Of a stretch of 64,000 nt of DNA, positions 26,182-35,470 are shown piece after piece. This stretch comes from a virus: IMG/VR virus record IMGVR_UViG_3300042868_007959, positions 124,001 to 188,000 of that record. The stretch is one strand, 5' to 3'. The position numbers and the translations under genes are program-made. The stretch's first letter is position 1. Every line of letters starts with the position of its first letter. Below the pieces are notes generated by a model that saw only the letters and a program-made list of their open reading frames with translations, was not told the origin of the DNA and searched no databases.

Positions 26182-27084
26182 TTAAAAATTAGTTATGTCA
26201 TCAAAATCTTTTGTTGGATCAATAGTAAATTTCTGTTCTCTAACTTCGAACAATGGTTTACCGCTAAATTGATCTTTAACTTCATATAAATTGTATTGTC
26301 TATAAATTTCATTACCGAAATTGTATATAGTATAAATACCATCTTCTAGAGATTTTGTTTGATTGGAGAACAGTGCGTATGCTAAAGTTTCTTCATCAAA
26401 CTCTACCATTTCTATTTCCATCATAACTGGATTAAAAAACGTATTAGTAATGATAACCTCTTGTTGTGGGTTACCTATGAATGGTGTTGCATTTGGTTTA
26501 AATGATGGTGCAGATGCGGGAGTTACTGTACAAAATACACTTGTCGAATTATCGTTGAAGGTATATGCTTGTGACGCATTACTATTACCTTGATTTTGTG
26601 TTATTGGTAAAGCCCTATTATTTGAGGTAATTATTCTAAATAAATTTTGTATTTTATCTTGTCCCGTACCTGTTTGTTCTTTAAGGTACTCTACTCTATA
26701 ACCTACAAGATTTCCATTCTCAAATCTATTTTGTAACTCTAAAGGTATCTGATTAATATCAAAAACAATACCTTTTACATCTTGATTATCTATTAAAACT
26801 GCACAATCTTGTATGGTTACTCTAATTTGTTTAGGTCTTATTATAATACTATAATACCCCTTAGTACCAAATACTGATGTAGGTAATTTTAATGTATATA
26901 ACCCACCAAATATTTCAGTTACATTATTTGGGTTAGCAGCAGGTATCAAAACTTGTGCTGGATCTAACGATATTAATTCTACCGATGTGATAGATTCTCT
27001 ACTTGGGGTATAACTGTAAAAAATTTCTACATCTTCTACTGATACGTCTGCTGGTCTTATTGTACCATAATTTCCTGTTGCCAT
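26182..27084 (-). CDS. Structural protein of tail/baseplate module (300 residues)
   Basis: This 300-residue protein has a beta-rich N-terminal part (YGGLYTLKLPTSVFG-like strands, YYSIIIRPKQIRVTI) and an acidic C-terminus. No family is recognised. It lies nine bases before the giant structural gene and ten bases after the 291-residue gene in a tight run, so it is almost certainly co-expressed with virion proteins. The fixed start is MATGNYG. Confidence 0.72.
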   Translation of the reverse strand: MATGNYGTIRPADVSVEDVEIFYSYTPSRESITSVELISLDPAQVLIPAANPNNVTEIFGGLYTLKLPTSVFGTKGYYSIIIRPKQIRVTIQDCAVLIDNQDVKGIVFDINQIPLELQNRFENGNLVGYRVEYLKEQTGTGQDKIQNLFRIITSNNRALPITQNQGNSNASQAYTFNDNSTSVFCTVTPASAPSFKPNATPFIGNPQQEVIITNTFFNPVMMEIEMVEFDEETLAYALFSNQTKSLEDGIYTIYNFGNEIYRQYNLYEVKDQFSGKPLFEVREQKFTIDPTKDFDDITNF

Positions 27085-27094
27085 AACTTTATTT

Positions 27095-27970
27095 TTAAAT
27101 TCTTATAAACCCACCTCTATTTGTGTCTATATCATTAGTTGTCTTAATTTCTGATAATAATGAGTGTCTTTCAAATATATCAACAATACCTCTATTTATA
27201 AATACTACACTCTTAACTTCTGGTTTAAAAACTATACCTAAATATTCTTCTTTTTTTATGTTAGCACTTAAAGATGTGTTATATTGGTTCCATCCACCGT
27301 TTGATGCGGTGAATTCTGTTTTATTAAAAGTTAATTCCTTACCATATTCGTCAAATGTTTTTTGGAATATATTTTTATATGTTTTAAAAGAAACACCTGT
27401 ATTTTGTATATCACTAACATTTGCACCTATTTTATAAAGTGTTTCATCTTGATTCTCACTTAACACACCGTTAAATATATTTTTAGGATCATAAGAAACA
27501 TTTAAATTAGGAACATAAATATCATTACCTGATAAATCTTTCCTATATGATTTTACTTGTTTAAGTAATCCATCGTCAGTTGTACCAGTAATAGTGGCAA
27601 CGTCACTATAATAAAAATTAACTGGTGCGCCCGCCAATCTACCATATTCAAAGGAATTAAATCCTTCAGGTTCACTTAGTAATATTGGTGTTTTAGGGAT
27701 AAATTGTTGATCACTAAAAAGTCCCATATCATCGATATCTTGTTTTAAAAAAATATCAATGTTTATTGTGTTTATTATTTTCTGCCCGAAAGAATCTAAT
27801 CTAAAATTACCCTCTTTATCTACCTTATAAACAGGTATTTTACCATAATAGTAATTTGGGTTACTTTCATCTATAATGGTTTTACCGTTTGAGTCTTTTT
27901 TTAAAACACTTTTAGGTATACTTCTTATAGTATAATTTTCTAAATTTCTTTTTTTCCTTATAATTTCCAT
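27095..27970 (-). CDS. Structural protein of tail/baseplate module (291 residues)
   Basis: This 291-residue protein starts with a very basic segment (MEIIRKKRNLENYTIR) and continues with a mixed fold rich in Asn, Asp and Tyr. I recognise no domain. It is part of the continuous structural run and is preceded by a late-type motif only six bases before its ATG, which would leave almost no leader. Confidence 0.7.
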   Translation of the reverse strand: MEIIRKKRNLENYTIRSIPKSVLKKDSNGKTIIDESNPNYYYGKIPVYKVDKEGNFRLDSFGQKIINTINIDIFLKQDIDDMGLFSDQQFIPKTPILLSEPEGFNSFEYGRLAGAPVNFYYSDVATITGTTDDGLLKQVKSYRKDLSGNDIYVPNLNVSYDPKNIFNGVLSENQDETLYKIGANVSDIQNTGVSFKTYKNIFQKTFDEYGKELTFNKTEFTASNGGWNQYNTSLSANIKKEEYLGIVFKPEVKSVVFINRGIVDIFERHSLLSEIKTTNDIDTNRGGFIRI

Positions 27971-27976
27971 ACTATT

Positions 27977-27985
27977 AATAAATAT
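27977..27985 (-). promoter_or_regulatory. Putative late promoter motif ATATTTATT
   Basis: The minus strand reads ATATTTATTAATAGT directly before ATG 27970, six bases away. If this is a -10 type element the message would be leaderless or nearly so. Confidence 0.4.
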
Positions 27986-27986
27986 A

Positions 27987-28877
27987 TTAAGGAGTGATTT
28001 GCCAAAAAGTTAATGTCGGTATTCCTCCACTTGATGGATTAAGATTAACTCCTGGCGGTAACTGTATTTGTCTAGGGTTTGGTGTAAATCTGTATTTATA
28101 TACTCCATTATCATTTTTTAAAATAATTTTAAGATATAATATACCATTATCACCCTCTAAGTTAGTTACCGTTATGTTATTAGGGTCAATATCTTTAGAT
28201 GCTGCCATATCATATGTTTTACCATTTGATGCATTGTTGAACTGTACTACACCATAAAGTTCATATTCTTGATTGGGTGAGTTGTCAACTAAATCTTTAA
28301 ACCAATATATTTGAAACCCTTCATGTATTTCATCGGGGTGCGTAACTGGATCACCTAAAGTAAAAGTTATAGGACATATATCAATAGGTAATGTAAACCC
28401 AAATGCGTTTTCCTGTTCTTTACCTACTTGAACAAATACGTCATAAAATGTGAGTAATTTATTTTGCCCACTATATGGTTTATCATAAAGAGAAAATCGG
28501 AAAAAACTATTTATAAATCTGTTTGTCCTACAAAATATATCATCAAATACGAAACCTAGATCTTTATAAAGTCCAGGAACCGCACCAGTTCCCCTATGTA
28601 GTGGTGCACCTAAGGCAATACTTTCAGGAGTATAAAAATTTAAATTAATTTTAAATTTATCAATAATATTCCAATTATTATCTGCAGGTTTAAATATAAC
28701 TTTTTTATAGTCAATTATTGGGTTTATAGAATTTTCTACCTCCTCATCGACAAATTTAACTTGTATAAGTTCTGAATTGTCAACTGGGAAAAAATTAGTA
28801 CCCAATGCGATATCTATGGTAGTCCCACTACCAATATTATCTATTAATATTCTTCTTTTATCAACAAACATCGTCAA
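27987..28877 (-). CDS. Structural protein of tail/baseplate module (296 residues)
   Basis: This 296-residue beta-rich protein starts MTMFVDKRRI or, two codons later, MFVDKRRI. Its start overlaps the end of the 671-residue gene by 17 or 11 bases, so translation is probably coupled. The C-terminal part is Pro- and Gly-rich (RQIQLPPGVNL). No family is recognised. The position implies a baseplate or fibre-attachment role. Confidence 0.7.
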   Translation of the reverse strand: MTMFVDKRRILIDNIGSGTTIDIALGTNFFPVDNSELIQVKFVDEEVENSINPIIDYKKVIFKPADNNWNIIDKFKINLNFYTPESIALGAPLHRGTGAVPGLYKDLGFVFDDIFCRTNRFINSFFRFSLYDKPYSGQNKLLTFYDVFVQVGKEQENAFGFTLPIDICPITFTLGDPVTHPDEIHEGFQIYWFKDLVDNSPNQEYELYGVVQFNNASNGKTYDMAASKDIDPNNITVTNLEGDNGILYLKIILKNDNGVYKYRFTPNPRQIQLPPGVNLNPSSGGIPTLTFWQITP

Positions 28878-30876
28878 TTGTTTTTTCTTTAAGTAATGAA
28901 AAGTCTATACAACCTCCACCAATATCTCTTTTACCTAATTCATATTCACCTATGTAGTCACCCAACGTAACTTCTATCTCTAAAGGTGTTACCCCATTAT
29001 AATTGACTAAATTAAATACTCCGTCTGTACCACTTGTATTAACAAGGTTTGATATCGCAGTACCTGATTTAAAACCATACTGTAAAAATGTTGGATCTTG
29101 TAACAACTTTAAGAATTTATTCTGTTGTACGTTTCCTATATCAGAGGAACCTAATGTAATATCTTCCGATATTAATAAAAATTCACATGGTGGATCTTGT
29201 CTTTGGAAATAAAATCTTTTATCTAAATATAAATAATGTGCACCATCCTCAAATGGGTAATCTACACCATTTCCTGTACTATCAAACTCCCCAATTTCCA
29301 TTATATCTCTCCATTTAAATACATTTGGTGCAATCTCAACCGCATAATCAGGTATTTGAAATGATTTTTTTAAGTCCAATATCTCAATTGGGTTAGTTAT
29401 ATTATATTCGTCAATGACAGATTGTAAGTCAACTACGGGATTTATATAGTTCATAAATTCCTTAATTTTTATTAAATTAAAAGGTGAATATATATATCCC
29501 TCTTTTTTGTTTTCTTTACTACTATCTATTTGATTTAACTTTTCTCTATATGTGGTATTAATTCTATGATATAATAATTCTAGTCTTCTTTCTAATAATT
29601 CGTTTTCATTATATTCTACAATGTCACCATCAAAAATATTATCAGACTCATCTATATTTTCAAAATAAAGTGAACCTGTATAATCCGTACTACCGTAAGA
29701 TCTAATATTGTAATTTATATTTACATCATTCTCTAATAAATAACCCGCAGAAATTTTAGTCCAAAATCTAGTATTAAAAGGTACTTGTAGATTTTGTTGT
29801 TTACTAATCCAATATTGGGATGATATAGATGTCGATGAACTATCATTATCATTTTTTATGATTGTTAAATATAGTTCTGTTAATGGTCTATTTAAGTTAT
29901 CCACTAAACCGTCTACATTAATATCTTTTTTAAAGTTAAATGCGGCAACTCTGTCATCAAAATATGTGACACCATATGCAGCAGGATATAAATCATAATC
30001 TTTATAATCTGAACTTGATAAGGATTTAAATTGTCTTACATAATATTTTGAAGGTTTATCTCTGATAACTCTTTTAACTGTACTTATACCTATTGTAAAA
30101 TTGATATCATTCGGATCCACATCTAAAACAAAAGTTCTAAGTTTATTATCATTTGTTTGATTACCTAATTTAAAAACCCTATAAAATTTAGTGGTTAAAT
30201 TTAAAGAATTAATAGATGTAGTATCAATAAAATTTAGTAGACTGATTCTATCCCCCTCAATTAAACCATGATTCATTGCAGTTCTAAAACCCGTATATTT
30301 TCTACCATTTAAATCAATGACAAATTTTTCTATAATAGGAATTCCATCCTTTAGAGATACGTTTGAATTGTTTTTTACTAATACAATATCCTTACTATTA
30401 AATGGGTAAGTTACCTTTAATAAATAATTCTGAATTCCATCACTATCTAAAAAATTTAACCTATCGTAACCAGGATCAAACGGGAAAAATTCACATAACG
30501 CACTTTTATTATCGTTAAACTGTAATGCGTCTTCGTCAGGTTCATCATTATAATATCCAACCCACCCATCTTTTTCAAAAATTGCACTACTTAGTATCGG
30601 TTTACTAACTATGTCATCATTTGAATCAGAATAAATCTTTATATTTTCGTTAAAAAGTGTGTTAGTGATTACTGGTTTTATTATACCGTAAAATCTATAT
30701 ATGTTACTTTCTATTCTTTCCTTTTCAAATTGTTCAAATTGACTTACTGTAGTGTCAACATTATTTAGTGGTATTGGTCGATTATGATTTTCAATACCTA
30801 ATTGGATTTGTGTGTCTACATTAACATTGTTAGGTAATCTAGCACTATTTAATAATATTTTTTTAGTTTCTTCCAT
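28861..30876 (-). CDS. Structural protein of tail/baseplate module (671 residues)
   Basis: This 671-residue protein has many aromatic and Asn/Asp-rich strands, such as EKDGWVGYYNDEPDED near residue 90 and FFPFDPGYDRLNF near 120. No enzyme motif or known domain is visible. It follows the 1366-residue gene by one base and overlaps the 296-residue gene at its end. It belongs to the same late transcript as the gp6-like and gp25-like wedge genes, so a tail or baseplate role is inferred. Confidence 0.72.
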   Translation of the reverse strand: MEETKKILLNSARLPNNVNVDTQIQLGIENHNRPIPLNNVDTTVSQFEQFEKERIESNIYRFYGIIKPVITNTLFNENIKIYSDSNDDIVSKPILSSAIFEKDGWVGYYNDEPDEDALQFNDNKSALCEFFPFDPGYDRLNFLDSDGIQNYLLKVTYPFNSKDIVLVKNNSNVSLKDGIPIIEKFVIDLNGRKYTGFRTAMNHGLIEGDRISLLNFIDTTSINSLNLTTKFYRVFKLGNQTNDNKLRTFVLDVDPNDINFTIGISTVKRVIRDKPSKYYVRQFKSLSSSDYKDYDLYPAAYGVTYFDDRVAAFNFKKDINVDGLVDNLNRPLTELYLTIIKNDNDSSSTSISSQYWISKQQNLQVPFNTRFWTKISAGYLLENDVNINYNIRSYGSTDYTGSLYFENIDESDNIFDGDIVEYNENELLERRLELLYHRINTTYREKLNQIDSSKENKKEGYIYSPFNLIKIKEFMNYINPVVDLQSVIDEYNITNPIEILDLKKSFQIPDYAVEIAPNVFKWRDIMEIGEFDSTGNGVDYPFEDGAHYLYLDKRFYFQRQDPPCEFLLISEDITLGSSDIGNVQQNKFLKLLQDPTFLQYGFKSGTAISNLVNTSGTDGVFNLVNYNGVTPLEIEVTLGDYIGEYELGKRDIGGGCIDFSLLKEKTIDDVC

Positions 30877-30877
30877 T

Positions 30878-33800
30878 TTATGATCCTTTACCGTTAAAAG
30901 AAATAAAATTATTGTTAGTTAAAACAGGTGGTGTTCCAATTTCAACTTTTTTGATTAATGTTTCACCTAAACAAGTTTTATAAATTGTAAAATTATTTTG
31001 AGTTTCATTTGAAATATTAGGTGAGTTATTAATATTTTCCTCTACATTAGAGTTTGATGCACCAATACCTTTAAGTGTTGTCGCATTAATTTTATCAGCA
31101 AAGAACTGAGATACTGTCTTATGTAACGCTGTTTTTCCTGGCACTAATCCAAAATAAAGATAATAGGGAGTCTGACTCTTATTAAATTTAATTCCTTTTA
31201 TCGATACATCACCATTTATTTCATCATCGATTAAATCGATACCTCCAGTTGACGTTTGACCAAAATTCAATGACTGACCACCATTAGGGTAATTAATGAA
31301 TGTCGATGTTTGCCCAGGTGCCAAACCATAAAAATAATCTGAAGTTCCATTTGTATTTTTGTAACCACACGCATCACCAGGAATAAATGAGTCTCCGTCA
31401 TTATATTCTGAACGTATATATTCACCATCTAATAGATAATATAATGGTGTTCCATCAGTTAATGTTATTGGTTGGTAAGTTTGGTAAGTATTATCAAATT
31501 CTAAAGATCCTGGTCTAATATGATGAAAATTAAGGTTAGTTGTCTTAAACCCATTAAATCTTCTACAAAAATATTGTCTAACATCAGCATCGTGATCAAA
31601 TCTTAAAAAACAATTCCCAATTTCAATACCTATATCATTTGCGTCAATCATTTCTACCCCTATTTGGGAGTGGTTAACGGTTGCAGCAATATTAGTACAA
31701 ACTGTATTAAAACATGAAAATTCTATATATGCTCTAAGGTTTAACGATAAATCTTTTTTATCGTCAAATTTTAATATAGGTTTAGTTGATCCATCTAAAT
31801 ATGGTGTTTCGTTACCTATTTTATATTTAATTTCTTCATAACTAACGTTAAAAGTAGTTGTTGGAATAGAACTGATTATGAATGGTACATCATCTATATC
31901 ACAGAAAACACTACTTCCTAATTCCATAATAGTCGTAGGTAACATTAAATTAGCTTTATACTCTAAATTATTAAATTTAACATCTCCTTTAGGAATATAT
32001 GGGGTATAATATATTTCATTATCCCACCAACTTATAAGACCATGTTTTATAATTTTACTATAGTTATCATATTCACTTTGACTATATATACATGGTGCGA
32101 CACCGTTTGATCCACAATCAGGTATACAACCAGGTTTAGGACAATTAGGATCGTTATTCGCATCTGCTTCTTCACCTTCTGGTTGATCGATGGGTCCAAA
32201 TGTATTTTGATCTTCAGGTAAAGATCCATCAGGAAAAGTTTCTGAATTACTATATGTGACACAATCCAAACTATTTTTAAAGTATTCTTTTCTTTCTACC
32301 ATTCTAGTATTGTCACATATATTTCTATGGTGTCCATGTCCACCTATGTTTTCCCAAGAAGTAGTTCCATCACCACCATCTGTCTCCACATATTCAGGTT
32401 TACCATGAACTCCTTGTATTTCCCTATCTTTTATTGTGTAAGGTATACCTTGACTATTAAATGCGTTTTGGAAGTCACTAAATGTATTAAATTTTATTGT
32501 ACAACCATCAAAAGAAATTGTGTTACCTTTAAAAACTAATTCTTGAACCGCCAAATTTAAATTAGGGGTTTGTAAATCATTTTCCTCTGTTCCATACCAT
32601 TCAGTAACTCTTCTACCTTTTATTTTTGCGGTACAACCATTAACACTTATTGTTGGGTTAGAAAATAATATTGCAGGTATTTTTATCCTCCATTGATCAA
32701 ATGTTGGATCCCCTTGAAAATTGACACTGTTGTTGCTCTCTCTACAATCAAAATCACAGAATTTATCTTTTTTAATTTGTCCAAATTTTCTTTTTGATTT
32801 CTTTAATTTAAATTTTCTTTTTATCAATGGGAAATATAGTACACCACCTACCCAATCATTATAAAAATCAAATTTTAACATTCTTAGGAAAACTGCAATA
32901 GGTTCCATAACACAGGAAACCCAATCTTTTATTCCTGGTGTTTGTAAACCACCACAATTTTTACAACTAAATGGTTTAACATATGCGGAATTACAACCTT
33001 GTTGGTTACCAAATGGCGTTTCAAATAATGTTACTCTAAGTTCAGTACCCTCATCTGCACACCTTAATGGTATTAATGGTATTTTAACACAACATTTAGA
33101 ACAACATGGTATGTTATCTGGCGGACCCGAACTAGCTGATACATCTATTGTATCATTGGATGGGCACCCTGAAGCATATGAACTAGGGCAACAACTATGA
33201 TTTGCAGATGCAGGACAAATACCTTTACATTTTTTACATAATAGTTTACTAAATATACACCTCCATTTGATAATAAGTGATAACGAAAAAAACGAACCTC
33301 CGCTATCTGCACAGTCTTCAGAACAGTTATTGCCGTTACACAATTCAAGATTAAGTGGTAAATTTATACAATAGTTCAATGTTATACCTATCCCAACAGG
33401 TATTTTAACCGAACAAACAGATGTAATTAACCCATTAATGATATTAAGAATCCCATTAATAAATCCTACAATGTGACCGAATAATGTCATTAATAAACAT
33501 ATTATACTGTACAGTGGATTTAAATTAACATCTATTCTATTAGTTGGAAATTTATTAACACCTTCACCATTTAAAATATCTTTAATACCTATAAACCCTC
33601 TAGCCTCATCGTTTTTCAGTTTTTGCATTCTACCAATGTACTGTTTAACTGTATAAACTTTTTTCCATCTAAAAGGGTAGAATTCTTCTAAGTAATTATA
33701 TTGATTCCTTAAATCATTTGCATAAGGAGTACCTGTAGTAATTGTTGATAATTGTTTATTAATAGTGAAATCCTGACTATTTTTTAAATCATCAGAACCG

Positions 33801-34978
33801 TATTCACCAAAATTAAAGTTATTGTTTGTATTAGGTACTAAAAATTTTGCCCTCTGTCTCAACCTTTTATCGTTAGAAGTTGCATCCATAGATATTCTAA
33901 ATCTATAATCACCTTCTGTTGCAACACCTTTAATACCATCTGGAGATGGGACTAAATTACCAAATTCATCCGTTACTACTTTTCTAACATTCATTGGTAC
34001 TAATAATGACCAATTACCGTTTTCATCTACACCATTACCCTTAAAACTATATTTTTCTATTGCACCATCTACCGTTCTTCTAATTGCCTCTACATTACCA
34101 GGTCCTGTAATTACCTCGTTCATTTTACCCATTTCTCTAGTGGGTTTACAATTCTTATTTAAAGAATCTTTTTCATCATCCGAAAAAACACTACCCATAA
34201 AAATTGCGGTAGGAACTAGTTCTAAATTATCTATAGAAATATCGTACCTATTAATCCCTAATGCACTACCCACACTTAGACTATCACACCAATAAGGTTC
34301 TACCCTCACAGGAATGTTTTCTGAAAAAATTTGTGGTAAACTATCTAAATTATTTGAGGATTTGAATTTAAACCTATCTTTAAATAAGTCATCACTATAA
34401 CCTTGTTCAATCATTTCAAATGGTCGAACAGATAAGAACCCTATATCACTTACATCCATATCATAGTGTAAGAAATGATCACCAACTGGTACCCCAAATA
34501 AAATATAATCTCCCGCCTCATTGGTAGTCGTAGTATATTTATAATACTTTTCGTAAATTTCTAATGTCGTATTATTATCTAATACCTCTCTTTTTTTAGG
34601 AAATGTACCAACAGGTGTATGATCTAACTTTTGTTGGTTTTTTGGTAATACATTATATCTTATACCATTTCTATTTTTTTGATCAGGAAATGGTTCAGTA
34701 TATGGGTAAATTGCGGATTTTACTGGATCTGTTAAATCAGTTTCATCAACAGGTACAAATATAGAAACTCTTACATTTGGGACACCGAATCCGTTATTTA
34801 TTATAACTCTTCCAGCTATAACACCATATTCGGCACAAAAACTTTGGTAATCGTCTTTTTGTGATATTTTTAAACTTAATATTTCTAAATGATCATAATT
34901 TTGACTAAGATCAACATTAACCTTTAAATATCCATTTTCATTACCTGGTTTTGTCCTAATTCTATATGATTTAGACAT
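30878..34978 (-). CDS. Large virion protein with Ig-like N-terminal domain, hydrophobic stretch and Cys-rich core (1366 residues)
   Basis: Residues about 45-180 hold a carboxypeptidase-regulatory or Ig-like domain (GVIAGRVIINNGFGVPNVRV, then NEAGDYILFGVPVGDH). Around 486-525 is a strongly hydrophobic stretch (SIICLLMTLFGHIVGFINGI) unusual for a baseplate protein. It is followed by a region about 540-720 dense in cysteines, including CC pairs and CxxC. The rest is beta-rich. It could be a fibre or a membrane-contacting part of the tail. It lies seven bases downstream of a small membrane protein gene. I do not know a characterised relative. Confidence 0.78.
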   Translation of the reverse strand: MSKSYRIRTKPGNENGYLKVNVDLSQNYDHLEILSLKISQKDDYQSFCAEYGVIAGRVIINNGFGVPNVRVSIFVPVDETDLTDPVKSAIYPYTEPFPDQKNRNGIRYNVLPKNQQKLDHTPVGTFPKKREVLDNNTTLEIYEKYYKYTTTTNEAGDYILFGVPVGDHFLHYDMDVSDIGFLSVRPFEMIEQGYSDDLFKDRFKFKSSNNLDSLPQIFSENIPVRVEPYWCDSLSVGSALGINRYDISIDNLELVPTAIFMGSVFSDDEKDSLNKNCKPTREMGKMNEVITGPGNVEAIRRTVDGAIEKYSFKGNGVDENGNWSLLVPMNVRKVVTDEFGNLVPSPDGIKGVATEGDYRFRISMDATSNDKRLRQRAKFLVPNTNNNFNFGEYGSDDLKNSQDFTINKQLSTITTGTPYANDLRNQYNYLEEFYPFRWKKVYTVKQYIGRMQKLKNDEARGFIGIKDILNGEGVNKFPTNRIDVNLNPLYSIICLLMTLFGHIVGFINGILNIINGLITSVCSVKIPVGIGITLNYCINLPLNLELCNGNNCSEDCADSGGSFFSLSLIIKWRCIFSKLLCKKCKGICPASANHSCCPSSYASGCPSNDTIDVSASSGPPDNIPCCSKCCVKIPLIPLRCADEGTELRVTLFETPFGNQQGCNSAYVKPFSCKNCGGLQTPGIKDWVSCVMEPIAVFLRMLKFDFYNDWVGGVLYFPLIKRKFKLKKSKRKFGQIKKDKFCDFDCRESNNSVNFQGDPTFDQWRIKIPAILFSNPTISVNGCTAKIKGRRVTEWYGTEENDLQTPNLNLAVQELVFKGNTISFDGCTIKFNTFSDFQNAFNSQGIPYTIKDREIQGVHGKPEYVETDGGDGTTSWENIGGHGHHRNICDNTRMVERKEYFKNSLDCVTYSNSETFPDGSLPEDQNTFGPIDQPEGEEADANNDPNCPKPGCIPDCGSNGVAPCIYSQSEYDNYSKIIKHGLISWWDNEIYYTPYIPKGDVKFNNLEYKANLMLPTTIMELGSSVFCDIDDVPFIISSIPTTTFNVSYEEIKYKIGNETPYLDGSTKPILKFDDKKDLSLNLRAYIEFSCFNTVCTNIAATVNHSQIGVEMIDANDIGIEIGNCFLRFDHDADVRQYFCRRFNGFKTTNLNFHHIRPGSLEFDNTYQTYQPITLTDGTPLYYLLDGEYIRSEYNDGDSFIPGDACGYKNTNGTSDYFYGLAPGQTSTFINYPNGGQSLNFGQTSTGGIDLIDDEINGDVSIKGIKFNKSQTPYYLYFGLVPGKTALHKTVSQFFADKINATTLKGIGASNSNVEENINNSPNISNETQNNFTIYKTCLGETLIKKVEIGTPPVLTNNNFISFNGKGS

Positions 34979-34985
34979 TTAAATA

Positions 34986-35420
34986 TCACTTTTTTTTCTT
35001 ATTATTCTTTTGTTCAAAAATCTCTATATCATCAAAATCTTTATTTTTTTCAGAATCTTTTTTTAATTCTTCTACATAATCCACATTTTCACTAAATTGA
35101 TTTTCACGTTTTTTAATTTCTCTATTATATTTGAACTTAGCATAACCATTTAATATAGACATAAAAAACCCTTTTAATTTTTTAGTTACTTTAGGTAATG
35201 ATTTAGGTAAAAAGAATGTCATAAAAATTTGACCCACTAAAACTAAAATAATTAGTGGTAACGCAATTAAAATAACAAAAAATGCAATTAACTTAAAAAA
35301 GAAATTTCCGTTATAGTTCCCATTCTGAATAGATTCAGGAATTAAATTAATATCTATAGTTTCTTGTTTTTGTTGATTCATACTTTTTTTACTTTTTTCT
35401 TTACATGTTTTACATTCCAT
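34986..35420 (-). CDS. Small membrane protein with N-terminal CxxC
   Basis: This 144-residue protein starts MECKTCKEK, with a CxxC pair, and has one long or two short hydrophobic segments at about residues 44-75. A Lys/Glu-rich cytoplasmic-type tail with coiled-coil character follows. It lies inside the tail module between the gp6-like gene and the 1366-residue gene, whose product also has a hydrophobic stretch. A membrane protein here is unusual; it could aid assembly or entry. Function unknown. Confidence 0.72.
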   Translation of the reverse strand: MECKTCKEKSKKSMNQQKQETIDINLIPESIQNGNYNGNFFFKLIAFFVILIALPLIILVLVGQIFMTFFLPKSLPKVTKKLKGFFMSILNGYAKFKYNREIKKRENQFSENVDYVEELKKDSEKNKDFDDIEIFEQKNNKKKK

Positions 35421-35470
35421 AACTTATATTTTTTATAATAAAACTAATTAGTTTTTCAAAAAAGTAATTA

